Part shown: one piece after another, positions 7,944 to 17,264 of the stretch | Layout of the letters: every line of letters begins with the position of its first letter | How positions within the stretch are numbered: position 1 is the first letter of the stretch | Assembly: GCF_001611795.1 (NCBI RefSeq) | Contig: NZ_CP015098.1 | Span: forward strand, 8,308,001-8,372,000 | Source of the DNA: Streptomyces qaidamensis | Lineage (GTDB): Bacteria; Actinomycetota; Actinomycetes; Streptomycetales; Streptomycetaceae | Length of the DNA: 64,000 nucleotides | Direction: 5' to 3' | Position numbers and translations under genes: made by a program | The notes under the pieces: generated by a model | What the model was told of the DNA's origin: nothing | Seen by the model: only the letters and a program-made list of their open reading frames with translations | The model's database searches: none

Positions 7944-8549
7944 CTTGCCCGGGAGAACGAGCTCGTCGCCCGCAACGTGCGCCGCTTCCGGCTGGAGCGG
8001 GCGATGTCCCTGGGCGAGCTGGCCCGCCGGTCGGGTCTGTCGAAACAGACGCTCTCCAAGATCGAACAGGGTGTGGGCAATCCCACCGTGGAGACCCTGT
8101 CGCTGCTGGGAACCGCTCTGGACGTGCCCGCGCGCCGCCTGCTGACGGAGTGGGGCACTCCGGTCTACGTCCAGCGGCAGGGCGAGGGCGAGTGGTCCGA
8201 AGCGGCGAACTGGACCGAGCGCCTCCTGGACGAGACCTACGGCTCCGGCTACGTACGTACCCTCGTCCTGCGCCTGGAACGGGGCGACCGGGACCCCGAG
8301 CCGATCCCCGCACACAGCGCCGGCACACTGCATCACCTCTACGTGATCACCGGAAAGCTCCGCACGGGTCCGCTCAACGAAGCGGTGGACCTGGCGGCCG
8401 GCGACTTCGTCCGTTTCCCCGGTGACGTACCCCATCGCCACGTCTGCCTCAGTGAACGCGTCGTGGCCCACGTGGTCACCACCCTCCCTCAGGTCCGCCA
8501 GTTCGGTCCGACCGTCATGAAGGGAGGGGTGGTTCCGCCATCGGCGTGA
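7923..8549 (+). CDS. XRE-family regulator with C-terminal cupin domain
   Basis: A 208-residue protein starting at ATG 7923 (MHIKSDTLAR). A longer reading from 7806 would run back across the intergenic operator and the IclR start, so it is less likely. Residues about 10-70 form a helix-turn-helix (SLGELARRSGLSKQTLSKIEQG). The C-terminal half is a cupin barrel with HSAGTLHHLYVITGKL and GDFVRFPGDVPH. Such proteins usually sense a small metabolite through the cupin. It is divergent from the IclR gene; the target could be itself, the mhp genes or the amidohydrolase that converges on it. Confidence 0.85.
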   Translation: MHIKSDTLARENELVARNVRRFRLERAMSLGELARRSGLSKQTLSKIEQGVGNPTVETLSLLGTALDVPARRLLTEWGTPVYVQRQGEGEWSEAANWTERLLDETYGSGYVRTLVLRLERGDRDPEPIPAHSAGTLHHLYVITGKLRTGPLNEAVDLAAGDFVRFPGDVPHRHVCLSERVVAHVVTTLPQVRQFGPTVMKGGVVPPSA

Positions 8550-8770
8550 GGCCGAGGGCCCGCCCTCACGGTCAGGAACGGGACGGGGTACTGACAGAAC
8601 TCCGGTCGAGCCCAGCCCAGAGGGGCGCGGTGAGTTCCAGCGGAGCTCGTGGCCGTCGCCCCCATGCGGTGGGGCCTCCGGTCGGCTTCCCCACGACTGC
8701 GAGGCGAGCTTGGGAAGGCGCCAGGTGCGTGACCAGCGCAGGGGAGTGCGATGTCCCTGTCCCTTGTTGT

Positions 8771-10153
8771 TCACACCGCGTTCACTGCGCCGAGAACACG
8801 CTCCCGGCACTGCTCTGCCTCCGCGATCGTCCGGGCGACGTCGATGCCGATGATGCCCTCGCCCCATTTCCGGAGTGTGCCGTTGACGAAGACGACGTCG
8901 ACGTCGCTGGTAGTGCAGAAATTGACGACGGTGCCGACGGCGTCGCCACGAGGGCGCAGGTGCAACCGCTCGGTGCTGACCGCGATGAGGTCGGCGGGCA
9001 GGCCCGCCTTGAGCATTCCGAGCCGACCGGGCATGCCGGCGCTCGGCGCGCCCCCGGACGTGGCGGCCCGGAGCGTGTCGAGTGTGCCGAACGGGCTGAT
9101 CGCCTGCTCGCCCGAGGAGGAGTTCAGCCGGGCGAACGCGGCACTGCGCTGGAGTGTCAGCAGCGTCCGCATCTCGGTGAAGAAGTCCAGTCCGTAGCAG
9201 ACCTCGTTGTCCGAGCTGATGCCGAAGACAGCGCCGCTCTCCTGCGCCTGGAGCACGGCCGGGAACGCGGGGCCGATACCGAAGTGAGGGTCGGATCGCG
9301 GAGTGACGTTCACGCCCGCGCCCACATCTCGCAACTCCGACCACTGCCGCGCGCTCACGCCGATGCAGTGGTTGAACGTGTCGTCGGCTCCGATCAGGCC
9401 CTCACCGAAGAAGTCGCCTACGGCCGCAGGCAACCCGAGTTGGGGGACGGGAACTCCGAGGACCAGCTCGGCTGAGACGCCCACACCGGTCGCTCGCGCG
9501 AACTCGAAGACTCCACGCGAGGGCATCGGGCTGAACAAGCGGAGGGTCAGCAGTTCGTCGTCGTCCGGGTATGCCGATCGCAGTTCCGAGAAGGTGCGCA
9601 GGAACTTCTCCGGATCCGTGTCGACGGCCGGTGCCCCGACGGCGAAGACCGCCCGAATGCCCGTCGACCGGAGACCGTCCATAGCGGCGAGCGCGTGCTC
9701 CACGGACTTCGCGTTGTGACTGTTGTCGACGATCGTCGTCACGCCGGCGTTGATGGCCTGGACGGCGGTGAGTTGCTGCCCGACCCGCATCTCGTCCGGA
9801 GTCATCAGCGGGGCGCACGCCATGTGCGCGAAAGCCATGTAGTCGGGGAAGCTCGCATCCGGCACGGCACCCCGGAAGACCCCCTCCCAAGCGTGAACGT
9901 GGCAGTCGATGAATCCGGGGAGGACGATGTGCTCGGTGAGATCCACGACGACGGTGTTCTCATCGGCGAGGTGGCCGAGATCCGCTCCGACGGCCTCGAT
10001 CCGGCTTCCCCGGATGAACACGTCCGACCGCTCCGACCGCGGCCGGTCCGGATCCATCGTCACGACTTCGGCATGGCGCAGGATCGCCGAACGCTGCGGG
10101 TCCTCAGCGCGCCCGGCGAGCACCTCACCGACACGGGTGCTCGAGGGTTCCAT
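8771..10153 (-). CDS. Amidohydrolase (cytosine/guanine/s-triazine deaminase-like)
   Basis: A 460-residue member of the amidohydrolase superfamily, starting at ATG 10153 (MEPSSTRVG). An N-terminal beta-sandwich strand is followed by the metal motif GFIDCHVHAWEG. Further likely ligands are in NHCIGVS and SSDNEVCYGLDFF. The C-terminal domain shows LGMLKAGLPADLIAV, typical of AtzA/TrzN and SsnA-like hydrolases. The substrate cannot be called. The gene follows the alpha/beta hydrolase on the same strand with an 17-bp gap, so the two probably form an operon. Confidence 0.85.
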   Translation of the reverse strand: MEPSSTRVGEVLAGRAEDPQRSAILRHAEVVTMDPDRPRSERSDVFIRGSRIEAVGADLGHLADENTVVVDLTEHIVLPGFIDCHVHAWEGVFRGAVPDASFPDYMAFAHMACAPLMTPDEMRVGQQLTAVQAINAGVTTIVDNSHNAKSVEHALAAMDGLRSTGIRAVFAVGAPAVDTDPEKFLRTFSELRSAYPDDDELLTLRLFSPMPSRGVFEFARATGVGVSAELVLGVPVPQLGLPAAVGDFFGEGLIGADDTFNHCIGVSARQWSELRDVGAGVNVTPRSDPHFGIGPAFPAVLQAQESGAVFGISSDNEVCYGLDFFTEMRTLLTLQRSAAFARLNSSSGEQAISPFGTLDTLRAATSGGAPSAGMPGRLGMLKAGLPADLIAVSTERLHLRPRGDAVGTVVNFCTTSDVDVVFVNGTLRKWGEGIIGIDVARTIAEAEQCRERVLGAVNAV

Positions 10154-10170
10154 GTCTGGCTCCTGCTCGC

Positions 10171-11106
10171 TCAGCGTACGGCGGTCGCCTCGACGGGCAC
10201 GTGCCGCTCGAGGAACTCGATCTGATCGCCCACGACACGCTCGAACCAATCGCCCACATAGATGTCGAAGTGGCTGGCGTCGTAACGCTTGACTTCCCCT
10301 CGCGCCGCACGGGAGGCGAGTTGCTCCGTCTGGCGCGCCGGCGTCACCTTGTCCCGCTCGCACACACAGACGAGCAGAGGCGCCTTCACCTCGGACGCCC
10401 CACGGCCGGGCCGATAGACCGGCACCTGGAACATGAAACGGGCGGGAATCTCGGGGATCTCGAACGGCTCGCCCGACGCCTCGAAAATCGCCCGCAATCC
10501 ACTCACCGAGTCCGGCGAGGTCATCACCGCCAGGTCACCGGGAAGCCCCACGATGGGCACGCGCACCGGCGGCTCATTCCGGTTCGCCGCCTTCCGGTCC
10601 TTGAGCGCCTCACGCATGAGCCGCATGATCGTCTTCTTCGGCATCGCCCTCGCGGCGGCCAGCCCGTCGGAGAACGGACACTGGGCTATCGCTGCGGCGA
10701 TGCCGGGATCGCCCGCGGCCGTGGTGATCACATGTCCACCGGCGAACGACGTCCCCCACAGGATCACCCGCTGCGGATCGACACCCTCAAGAGTCCGGGC
10801 ATACGCCACAACGCTGCGCCAGTCCTCCAACTGCTCTTCGACATCGGCCAGTTGCCGCGGCTCACCGGTACTCGAGCCGAAGTGACGGTAGTCGAAGGCA
10901 AGGGCCGCGTACCCCCGCTCGGCGAACCGCTGCGCGAACGAGTCGAGCCGCTGACTCTTGAGTCCGGCCAAGCCGTGACCCAAGAGGACGATCGGCACGG
11001 GTGAGTCGTTCGCCGCGCCGGCGGGCAGGAAGAGCCACCCACCACACTCACCGTCGCCCGACTGGAACCGCACATCCCGCCGGGACACCGCCGCGTCAGC
11101 CATCAC
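10171..11106 (-). CDS. Alpha/beta hydrolase
   Basis: A 311-residue alpha/beta hydrolase. It has the oxyanion-hole motif LGHGLAG, the nucleophile elbow GTSFAGG, and the likely catalytic His in DASHFDIYVG near the C terminus. CERDKVTP probably holds the acid. It resembles the dipeptidyl-peptidase/acyl-esterase group more than the MhpC ring-fission hydrolases, but it is the only hydrolase near the mhp genes. It is the first gene of a two-gene unit with the amidohydrolase. Confidence 0.82.
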   Translation of the reverse strand: MMADAAVSRRDVRFQSGDGECGGWLFLPAGAANDSPVPIVLLGHGLAGLKSQRLDSFAQRFAERGYAALAFDYRHFGSSTGEPRQLADVEEQLEDWRSVVAYARTLEGVDPQRVILWGTSFAGGHVITTAAGDPGIAAAIAQCPFSDGLAAARAMPKKTIMRLMREALKDRKAANRNEPPVRVPIVGLPGDLAVMTSPDSVSGLRAIFEASGEPFEIPEIPARFMFQVPVYRPGRGASEVKAPLLVCVCERDKVTPARQTEQLASRAARGEVKRYDASHFDIYVGDWFERVVGDQIEFLERHVPVEATAVR

Positions 11107-11237
11107 GAACTCCTATCGCCGTTGACCGGGCCGGCGTGCGCCTCACGGTCGCCAGCCACCCAGGAGGGTCACGGCACATCCTCATCGCGGAGGCGTCGGT
11201 ACTCAATGTTGCAACGCACACTGACCAGGGGGCGAGC

Positions 11238-11252
11238 AGTGCACTGTGCACT
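11238..11252. promoter_or_regulatory. Short inverted repeat upstream of the alpha/beta hydrolase
   Basis: AGTGCAC and GTGCACT arms separated by one base, about 130 bp upstream of the hydrolase ATG. It is a possible operator, or an end sequence of the neighbouring insertion-sequence relic. Confidence 0.3.
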
Positions 11253-11498
11253 TGTGATCTGGACTCCTGGCCGCTGGCCGGCTCAGATTTCGCAGGGCGG
11301 CGGCGAAGTAGCCACGCTCCGCAGCTCCGTCCGCCGGTTTTGAATGGCGTCCGGTGGCAAGCGCATGGCACCGGACGGACGGGTCGGCGTCGGTACGGGC
11401 ATCGCGAGGCGTCGGCCGCGCTCGTCTTCGCGACCACAGCAGGGTGCACTTAGCGGCAGTCGCCGCTGGTTTCCGCCCGGTCGGGGTCGACCGCCCGT

Positions 11499-11650
11499 GC
11501 AGGAGACGGCCCGCCAAGCTCTACGCGGACGGGGGGTACGGCAGTGGCTACTTGCGCCGATGACTGCGCGAGCTCGGTATTCAGCACCTCATCCCCCGTA
11601 AGGGAATCGAGTTCTCCATACGGCTGGGCCGCGCACGTGCGCGACGTCGT
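11499..11650 (+). pseudogene. IS5-type transposase fragment
   Basis: The reading frame gives RRPAKLYADGGYGSGYLRR, then a stop, then LRELGIQHLIPRKGIE. This matches the catalytic-domain stretch of IS5-like transposases (ADxGYxS ... L...GI...I.RKGIE). No start, no other domain and no terminal repeats were found. The rest of 11107-11812 shows no gene. Confidence 0.6.
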
Positions 11651-11812
11651 CAATGCGCTCAAGAATTGAGCAGCGGGAATTTCAGTGGGTCCACAGGTGA
11701 CCCGACGGTGTCAAGATCGCTCTTGGTGACAATGGAAACAGTACCGCCAAGCGTAAACAGGACGTATGGTCATGGCGAAGAGTGATGGCACTTGTGGCAT
11801 GGGAGGTAATCG

Positions 11813-12256
11813 GTGAATGAAGCAGATTTGCAGCGCCTGATTGACGAGTCGGAAGTCCGAAAACTTGTTCAGGAGCATTACCGAGCGCTCGACGACGCAA
11901 ATTTCGACGCATTAAATTCGCTGTACACCGACGATGCTGTGTTTGAGATCGGCGGGCAGATTCATCGCGGTCGGAAAGCGATTGTCGACACCCCTGGAAA
12001 TACTATCGGGCGCGCCTATGAGGTGACGTATCACCACATTGGGCAGATTTACGTCGACCTCGATGGAGACGAGGCAAGGGGCGTGGCCTACGTCATCGCG
12101 TATCACCTCCCGAATGCGGCGGAGCTGATGAAGCACGAGGATGCTGGTGGCAAGTTTCACGTCACCGCCCGACGAACAGAGGACGGCTGGCGATTCACGC
12201 AGGTCCGTCTCGAGATTGTCTTCACTCAAGGGGACCCCATGAGAGTCCACGTCTAA
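11813..12256 (+). CDS. SnoaL-like (NTF2-fold) protein with TTA codon
   Basis: A 147-residue NTF2-like protein. GTG start at 11813 with a strong ribosome-binding site GGAGGT (11802-11807). Visible features are LVQEHYRALDDANFDALNSL, LYTDDAVFEIGGQIHRG and a C-terminal GWRFTQVRLE strand, typical of SnoaL-like domains. Members include isomerases, dehydratases and small oxygenase subunits. The gene is visibly richer in A/T at third positions than its neighbours and contains a TTA leucine codon (11912-11914), so translation should depend on bldA-type tRNA. It is flanked by transposase fragments on both sides, which suggests recent transfer. Function not assignable further. Confidence 0.8.
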   Translation: MNEADLQRLIDESEVRKLVQEHYRALDDANFDALNSLYTDDAVFEIGGQIHRGRKAIVDTPGNTIGRAYEVTYHHIGQIYVDLDGDEARGVAYVIAYHLPNAAELMKHEDAGGKFHVTARRTEDGWRFTQVRLEIVFTQGDPMRVHV

Positions 12257-12282
12257 AGGTCGTCTAACCTCGATCTTTCTGA

Positions 12283-12309
12283 CGGTCCGCCGACGGAGTC
12301 GGCGGACCG
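12283..12309 (+). terminator. Hairpin after the SnoaL-like gene
   Basis: The 12-bp arm CGGTCCGCCGAC (12283-12294) pairs perfectly with 12298-12309 across a 3-base loop. It starts 27 bp after the stop codon. No T-run follows. Confidence 0.6.
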
Positions 12310-12319
12310 CCGCAGATAC

Positions 12320-12620
12320 ACGCCGCGGAACACGGCGGGATCGATCCCGACCGGATCTCTTTCACCGTCACCGTGCAGCTCGCCCGGCTGGCCGTCGCCG
12401 CCCAGGCCGCAGCCGACGTGACCGCGCTGGGCACCGCACGCCACGAGGCCGTGACCGAACTCCTGGCCGCCCTCCTCCCAGCCCGGAGCAACCGGCAGTG
12501 CCAACGCGTCAAGTGGCCGTCCAAGGACACCTTCGAGGTCAGAAAACGGGACCAGCCCCGCACTCCCAGTAACGTCCACTACACACTGAGAGTCACCAAA
12601 CACCCCACCTGGCCTGCACT
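12320..12620 (+). pseudogene. IS4-type transposase C-terminal fragment
   Basis: The frame reads GIDPDRISFTVTVQLARLAV and continues to a tail with KRDQPRTPSNVHYTLRV. This resembles the C-terminal region of IS4-like transposases of streptomycetes. The upstream catalytic part is missing. Sequence from here to 12714 shows nothing else. Confidence 0.5.
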
Positions 12621-12714
12621 GATGCCCTCAACTCACCGGCATTGCTAGTCAGAGGCACTTTTCGTTTGTCTGACCACCCGTCGGACACCACGCTTCATGA
12701 AAGCGCGAGGTCAA

Positions 12715-12850
12715 CTAGGCGTGGGCGGTTCCGACGGAGATGCCGAAGCCTGCCGCGAGTTGGGCGAGGGTGGTGTTGTGCTTGCCGATAGGCGCCCAGC
12801 GGATACTCAGTGCCCGAAACCGCAGACCAGCCCCGGACCACTCGAACGCC
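12715..12850 (-). pseudogene. Transposase N-terminal helix-turn-helix fragment
   Basis: On the minus strand the frame reads FRALSIRWAPIGKHNTTLAQLAAGFGISVGTAHA (residues abbreviated: FRALSIRW ... AQLAAGFGISVGTA). This matches the N-terminal HTH of IS5-family transposases. It ends in a stop right after the HTH, and nothing of the catalytic domain remains. Confidence 0.5.
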
Positions 12851-12871
12851 CCAGGAATGATCACTCCTGGA

Positions 12872-14059
12872 TCATGCCGGTGGACCCGGGTTGAGACGCC
12901 GGCGCTGCAGAGCCCACCAGACTTCGAGCGCGGCTTCCGGCTCACGCAGATCGCACCGCGCGATGTCTTCGAACCGCCTGATGCGGTAGCGCAGTGTGTT
13001 GGGATGCACGACCAGCTCCTCGGCCGTCGGATCGATTCGCCGGCCGTTGGAGAGGTAGCGTTCGACGGTCCTGGCCAGCGTGTCTCCCATGTCATGGGGA
13101 AGCGTTGAGAGCGGTTCGACATAACGCCGGACGAGGATGTCGCCGACTTCCTGGTCCGCTACGACCGCCGGGCGAACGCCGAGGCTTTCCAAGTCGTGAA
13201 CACCTTCCATACCGAAGGCCGCGGCGGTGTCGAGTGCACGGGTGGCGCTGCGGAAGGATTCTTCGAGCCTGTCGAGTCTGCTCGCCGGACCGATACCCAC
13301 GAAGCCGGGGAGATCGGGCCCCGGCGCCCGGTCGACGAAGCCGACGAGGTCGCCGTCGATGACCGTGATCAGCCCGTGGTGGGGGATGCCGGACAGCTCC
13401 AGGTGGCGCTCCAGTTTCGCGGTGGTCTGCCCTGCGCGTGGGCGAGCTCGAAGGGCGTGGTATATCGCGGTGACCTCCACCCCGTAGGCCCGCGCGCGGA
13501 CTCGGAGGTCGGCGGGGCTCAGTGTCCCGTACAGCACACCGCGGACGAGGTCTGCCCGCCTGTGGCGCTCGTTGCCCACCATCTCGAGCTCGGCCTCGCG
13601 GTGTCCGCTCGCCGCAGCCACCATGGCGCTGTCGGAGTGGGTGTGCGCGTCGATGACGAGTTGCAGCAGTACCGGTTCGGCGATGGCGTGCTCGCGGGCG
13701 AACTGCCTGATCGACGCGGTGAATGTGCCGATGCTGAGCCGCCAGCTGCGCAGCAGGTCGTCGATCGAGACGCCCATCTCCGCGCGTCGCCTCCCGTGCG
13801 CGGCGATCTCGGTCAGCTCCTGCGGCTCCAGAGGCCGGCCCTGCGCAACGGAAGTGAACAAAAGTTCGATATTGCGAATGCTTGCTCGGGTCAGATCGTC
13901 AGGATCGAGCGACTGGTAGACGGGGATGGCACTGCGCATGCCTTCCACGCAGCGAGCGGCCAATGTCACGCGCTCGGCGAATACGTAGTCGATCAGTCGC
14001 CCTCTGGGTTCTCCGTGTCGCGGATCCGCAGGGACCGGCCGGGTGGATCCGTCGCCCAT
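12872..14059 (-). CDS. PucR/CdaR-family transcriptional regulator
   Basis: A 395-residue regulator, taking ATG 14059 (MGDGSTRPVP) as start; an upstream in-frame ATG at 14170 would add 37 residues of low-complexity leader. The C terminus carries the PucR helix-turn-helix, LVVHPNTLRYRIRRFEDI, preceded by a GGDEF-like middle domain (VGIGPASRLDRLEESFRSA). The N-terminal region is RsbRD-like. It lies divergent from the SMP-30/acyl-CoA ligase pair, so it probably controls them. Confidence 0.85.
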   Translation of the reverse strand: MGDGSTRPVPADPRHGEPRGRLIDYVFAERVTLAARCVEGMRSAIPVYQSLDPDDLTRASIRNIELLFTSVAQGRPLEPQELTEIAAHGRRRAEMGVSIDDLLRSWRLSIGTFTASIRQFAREHAIAEPVLLQLVIDAHTHSDSAMVAAASGHREAELEMVGNERHRRADLVRGVLYGTLSPADLRVRARAYGVEVTAIYHALRARPRAGQTTAKLERHLELSGIPHHGLITVIDGDLVGFVDRAPGPDLPGFVGIGPASRLDRLEESFRSATRALDTAAAFGMEGVHDLESLGVRPAVVADQEVGDILVRRYVEPLSTLPHDMGDTLARTVERYLSNGRRIDPTAEELVVHPNTLRYRIRRFEDIARCDLREPEAALEVWWALQRRRLNPGPPA

Positions 14060-14265
14060 TGGTGAATCGTACAACGAGGTGAATGAGCAAGGAGAAACCG
14101 GTCGCGGAGCAAGGGCTGTGTTTGGAGATTTCCACAACGGTGGACGCACCGACTCTGGTGACGGCTCCATAGGCGCGTGATTCGGCTTCCCTCATGCTCG
14201 GACCCACCAACCGCTGGAACGACTGACGGTCCAGGCGTGACGGACGAGTTATGGAGGAACGAAGG

Positions 14266-15177
14266 ATGCCGGACATCGATCGGGCTGCCCGTGAACTGAA
14301 GGTCGTGCTCGAGGACTACTCGTTCCTGGAGTGCCCCCGCTGGCACGAGGGCCGGCTGTGGGTGTCGGATTTCTACACCGAGCAGGTGGTGGCCACTGAC
14401 GGCCGCGGTGACACGGAGGTGATCGCCGAGGTGTCGAACGAGCCGTCGGGCCTGGGCTTCCTGCCCGACGGGCGGCTGCTCATCGCGTCGTCGCGCGACC
14501 GCCGGCTGCTCGTGCGCGACGCGTCGGGGCAGCTCGACGAGTACGCCGATCTGTCCGGCCTGGTGCCGTGGAAGCTCAACGACATGGTCGTGGACGCCCA
14601 GGGCCGCGCCTACGTCGGCAACTTCGGCTTCGACCTCATGGGAGGCGGTGCCGCCCGCCCGACCAACCTGGTCCGGGTCGACCCGGACGGCACCGCAAGC
14701 ACGGTGGCCGACAATCTGGCGTTCCCCAATGGCATGGTCATCCTGCCGCAGGGCGTCCTGGTGGTCGCCGAGAGCCTCGGCAACCGGCTCACGGCGTTCG
14801 ACATCGCGGAGGACGGGGGCCTGACCAACCGCCGTCCCTGGGCGGAGTTCGGTCCGGCACCGCGCAGCGACAACGTCGCCGAGGCCCTGGGGCATCTCCA
14901 GGTCGTGCCGGACGGAATCTGTGCCGATGCCGAAGGCGCCATCTGGGTCGCCGACGCCATCCATGCCCGGGCCATCCGCGTCCGGGAGGGTGGTGAGATC
15001 GTCGACGAGATCGCCACCGGTGGTACGGGCGTGTTCGCCTGCATGCTCGGCGGCGACGACGGCAGAACCCTGTTCCTCTGCGCGGCACCGTCGTTCCTAG
15101 AGCACGAGCGCCGTCCGGTACGGGAGGCGCAGCTGCTGGCCACCCGCGTCGACGTCCCCCACGGCGGCAAGCCCTGA
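14266..15177 (+). CDS. SMP-30/gluconolactonase/LRE-family protein
   Basis: A 303-residue six-bladed beta-propeller. The ATG at 14266 sits after a GGAGG site (14254-14258); an ATG at 14251 is possible but would include that site. Typical segments are LECPRWHEGRLWVSDF with the metal Glu, SNEPSGLGFLPDG, KLNDMVVDAQGRAYVGNF and PDGICADAEGAIWVAD. Family members hydrolyse lactones or organophosphates using a divalent metal. With the downstream acyl-CoA ligase it may open a lactone that is then activated with CoA; this is inference. Confidence 0.88.
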   Translation: MPDIDRAARELKVVLEDYSFLECPRWHEGRLWVSDFYTEQVVATDGRGDTEVIAEVSNEPSGLGFLPDGRLLIASSRDRRLLVRDASGQLDEYADLSGLVPWKLNDMVVDAQGRAYVGNFGFDLMGGGAARPTNLVRVDPDGTASTVADNLAFPNGMVILPQGVLVVAESLGNRLTAFDIAEDGGLTNRRPWAEFGPAPRSDNVAEALGHLQVVPDGICADAEGAIWVADAIHARAIRVREGGEIVDEIATGGTGVFACMLGGDDGRTLFLCAAPSFLEHERRPVREAQLLATRVDVPHGGKP

Positions 15178-15264
15178 CTCTCGCGGAGGCCGGCCCCCGC
15201 GGCGCCGTCGGGCGCCCACGGGCCTCAGATCGCGCAGCCGCCAGACCCCGATTGCGAGCCGACC

Positions 15265-16797
15265 GTGAATCCCGCCGCCATGACGTTCAATCTCGCCACC
15301 ACTCTCCGTGAGTCCGCCGGGATGAACCCCGACAGGCCTCTCATCCACTTCGCCGACAGGGCGTTCACATACACCGAGGTGGACAGGATCTCGGGCCGAG
15401 TCGCCTCGGGCCTGCTGGGCCTCGGCTTGGAGCCGGGTGACAAGGTGGCCGTACAACTGCCGAACCTGCCGCAGTTCCTGTTCACCTACTTCGGCATCCT
15501 CAAGGCCGGACTGGTGATGGTGCCGCTGAACCCGCTGCTCACGGCGCCGGAGATCACCTACCACCTGCAGGACAGCGACGCCAAGGTCCTGGTCACCTTC
15601 GAGCAGTCCGCCGAAGCGGCACACCGCGGCGCGGCCCTGGTCGGCGGCATCACGACGTTCGTGGTGAACATCCCGGGAAGCGACCTGCGTCCGGGTGGTA
15701 CCAGGCACTATGACGAGCTGTACTCCGAGGACACGGGGGAGATCCACCCGACGACCGCTTACGACACCGCGGTGCTGCTGTACACCAGCGGCACCACCGG
15801 GAAACCGAAGGGCGCGGAGCTGACACACCTCCAGCTCTACATGAACTGCACGATCGTCGGGGAGGTACTCGGCTTCCGGCCCGACGACGTCGGGGTCGCG
15901 GTGCTGCCGCTGTTCCATGTCTTCGGCCTGTCCAGTGTCCTGAACGTGGCGGTGCGCTGCGGCGGCACGCTCGTGCTGCTGCCACGGTTCGAGGCCACCG
16001 CTGTCCTGGAGTCGATCGACAAGCACCGGTGCACGCACTTCTACGGTGTGCCGACCATGTACGTCGAGCTCCTCAGGGCCGACGTCACCGCCCGGAACCT
16101 CTCCAGCCTGCGCAGGTGCATCTCGGGTGGCTCCGCGATCCCCGGAGAGGTGATCCGGGCCCTGGAGGAGAAGATCCCCGGCATGGTCGTCCTCGAGGGC
16201 TACGGGTTGTCCGAGACGGCCAGCTGTACCACCTTCAACACGAGCGCCGAGCAGCGCAAGGTGCTGTCCGTCGGCAAGCCGATCTGGGGTGTCGAGGTGC
16301 GCGTGGTCGACGAATCCGACAAGGAGCTGCCGCCGGGCAGGGATCATGTGGGAGAGATCGTGATCCGGGGACACAACATCTTCAAGGGCTACCACAACAG
16401 GCCCGAGGCTACGGCCGAAGCGCTCCGGGGCGGCTGGTTCCGCACCGGCGATCTGGGTTGTCGGGACGAGGACGGATATGTCTTCATCGTCGACCGGAAG
16501 AAGGACCTGGTGATCCGGGGCGGCTACAACGTCTACCCCCGGGAGGTGGAGGAGGTCCTCTACGAGCATCCCGCCGTCGCCGAGGCGGCCGTCGTCGGCA
16601 AGCCCGACGAGAAGTTCGGCGAGGAGGTGCTGGCGTTCGTCACCCTGAAGCAGGGCACGCAGGTCTCCGGCGCGGACATCATCGCGTTCTGCAAGGAACG
16701 TCTGGCCGCCTACAAGTACCCGCGGGAGATCCGGCTCCTGTCCGAACTGCCCAAGGGACCCTCCGGCAAGATCCTCAAGCGACACCTGCGCTCCTGA
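15265..16797 (+). CDS. Long-chain-fatty-acid / aromatic acid CoA ligase
   Basis: A 510-residue AMP-forming synthetase (ANL superfamily). It has the P-loop YTSGTTGKPKGAELTH, the YGLSETASC motif, the TGDLG hinge region with VDRKKDLVIRGGYNVYPREVEE, and the C-terminal catalytic lysine region GPSGKILKRHL. It forms an acyl-CoA from a carboxylic acid via an acyl adenylate. ATG 15280 (MTFNLATTL) is an alternative start. It follows the SMP-30 gene by about 90 bp on the same strand. The substrate cannot be told from sequence. Confidence 0.9.
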   Translation: MNPAAMTFNLATTLRESAGMNPDRPLIHFADRAFTYTEVDRISGRVASGLLGLGLEPGDKVAVQLPNLPQFLFTYFGILKAGLVMVPLNPLLTAPEITYHLQDSDAKVLVTFEQSAEAAHRGAALVGGITTFVVNIPGSDLRPGGTRHYDELYSEDTGEIHPTTAYDTAVLLYTSGTTGKPKGAELTHLQLYMNCTIVGEVLGFRPDDVGVAVLPLFHVFGLSSVLNVAVRCGGTLVLLPRFEATAVLESIDKHRCTHFYGVPTMYVELLRADVTARNLSSLRRCISGGSAIPGEVIRALEEKIPGMVVLEGYGLSETASCTTFNTSAEQRKVLSVGKPIWGVEVRVVDESDKELPPGRDHVGEIVIRGHNIFKGYHNRPEATAEALRGGWFRTGDLGCRDEDGYVFIVDRKKDLVIRGGYNVYPREVEEVLYEHPAVAEAAVVGKPDEKFGEEVLAFVTLKQGTQVSGADIIAFCKERLAAYKYPREIRLLSELPKGPSGKILKRHLRS

Positions 16798-16989
16798 CCG
16801 CGGCGCTCAGTCACGCTGTTCGACGAGGTGGTGATGTCCGGCGTTGGATCAGGTCAGCGTGTCGGCTCGGCCCACCGGTTTCGTCGATGAGGCCGGACCA
16901 AACATCGAGGCGACTGCGCTGCCACCCGCCGGGCCTCGCAGATGTGATCCCGGATGTGGTGCCGCCATCTGATCTGAAGACACTTCAGG

Positions 16990-17264
16990 TCAGATGACCG
17001 TCCGCACACTGGTGCCGCCTGGTGTGGTGGGCAGCGTGGCCCCGAATACACAGTCGGGCGTTCCCGCGATACCGATAACAAGGACAGCCTGGGGGCGGTC
17101 GCGATTCATGGCCCGCTCGGTGATCACCGCCGCCGAGTCGTTCCCAGATCCGGTGACCGCCAGACAGACCGTCCAGGGCGTGCCCGGGAGCCGACCTCCT
17201 CGACACCGTTCCAGCTTGATCGACTCGTTCCAGCCCTTCCAACAGCTGAGGCACAGCCCTGTAC
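16990..17264 (-). pseudogene. Fragment of a nucleoside-phosphorylase-like (MTAN/PNP) domain
   Basis: The minus-strand frame reads VCLAVTGSGNDSAAVITERA followed by RPQAVLVIGIAG and a short tail. This resembles the first half of the phosphorylase/MTA-SAH-nucleosidase fold (VTG.G..NAA..TERAI....P..V..VGIAG). It is joined in frame to the truncated IS1380 transposase, so it looks like a deletion or insertion scar rather than a working gene. The region from 16798 to 16990 shows no gene. Confidence 0.4.

Noticed and set aside
8554..8567. Small GAGGGC/GCCCTC hairpin between the XRE and amidohydrolase genes
   Set aside because: Only 6-bp arms in very GC-rich sequence; too weak to call a terminator.
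11813..12256. SnoaL-like protein as the missing beta subunit of the Rieske oxygenase
   Set aside because: Same fold class, but it lies about 10 kb away among transposase relics, on a separate transcription unit and with a TTA codon.
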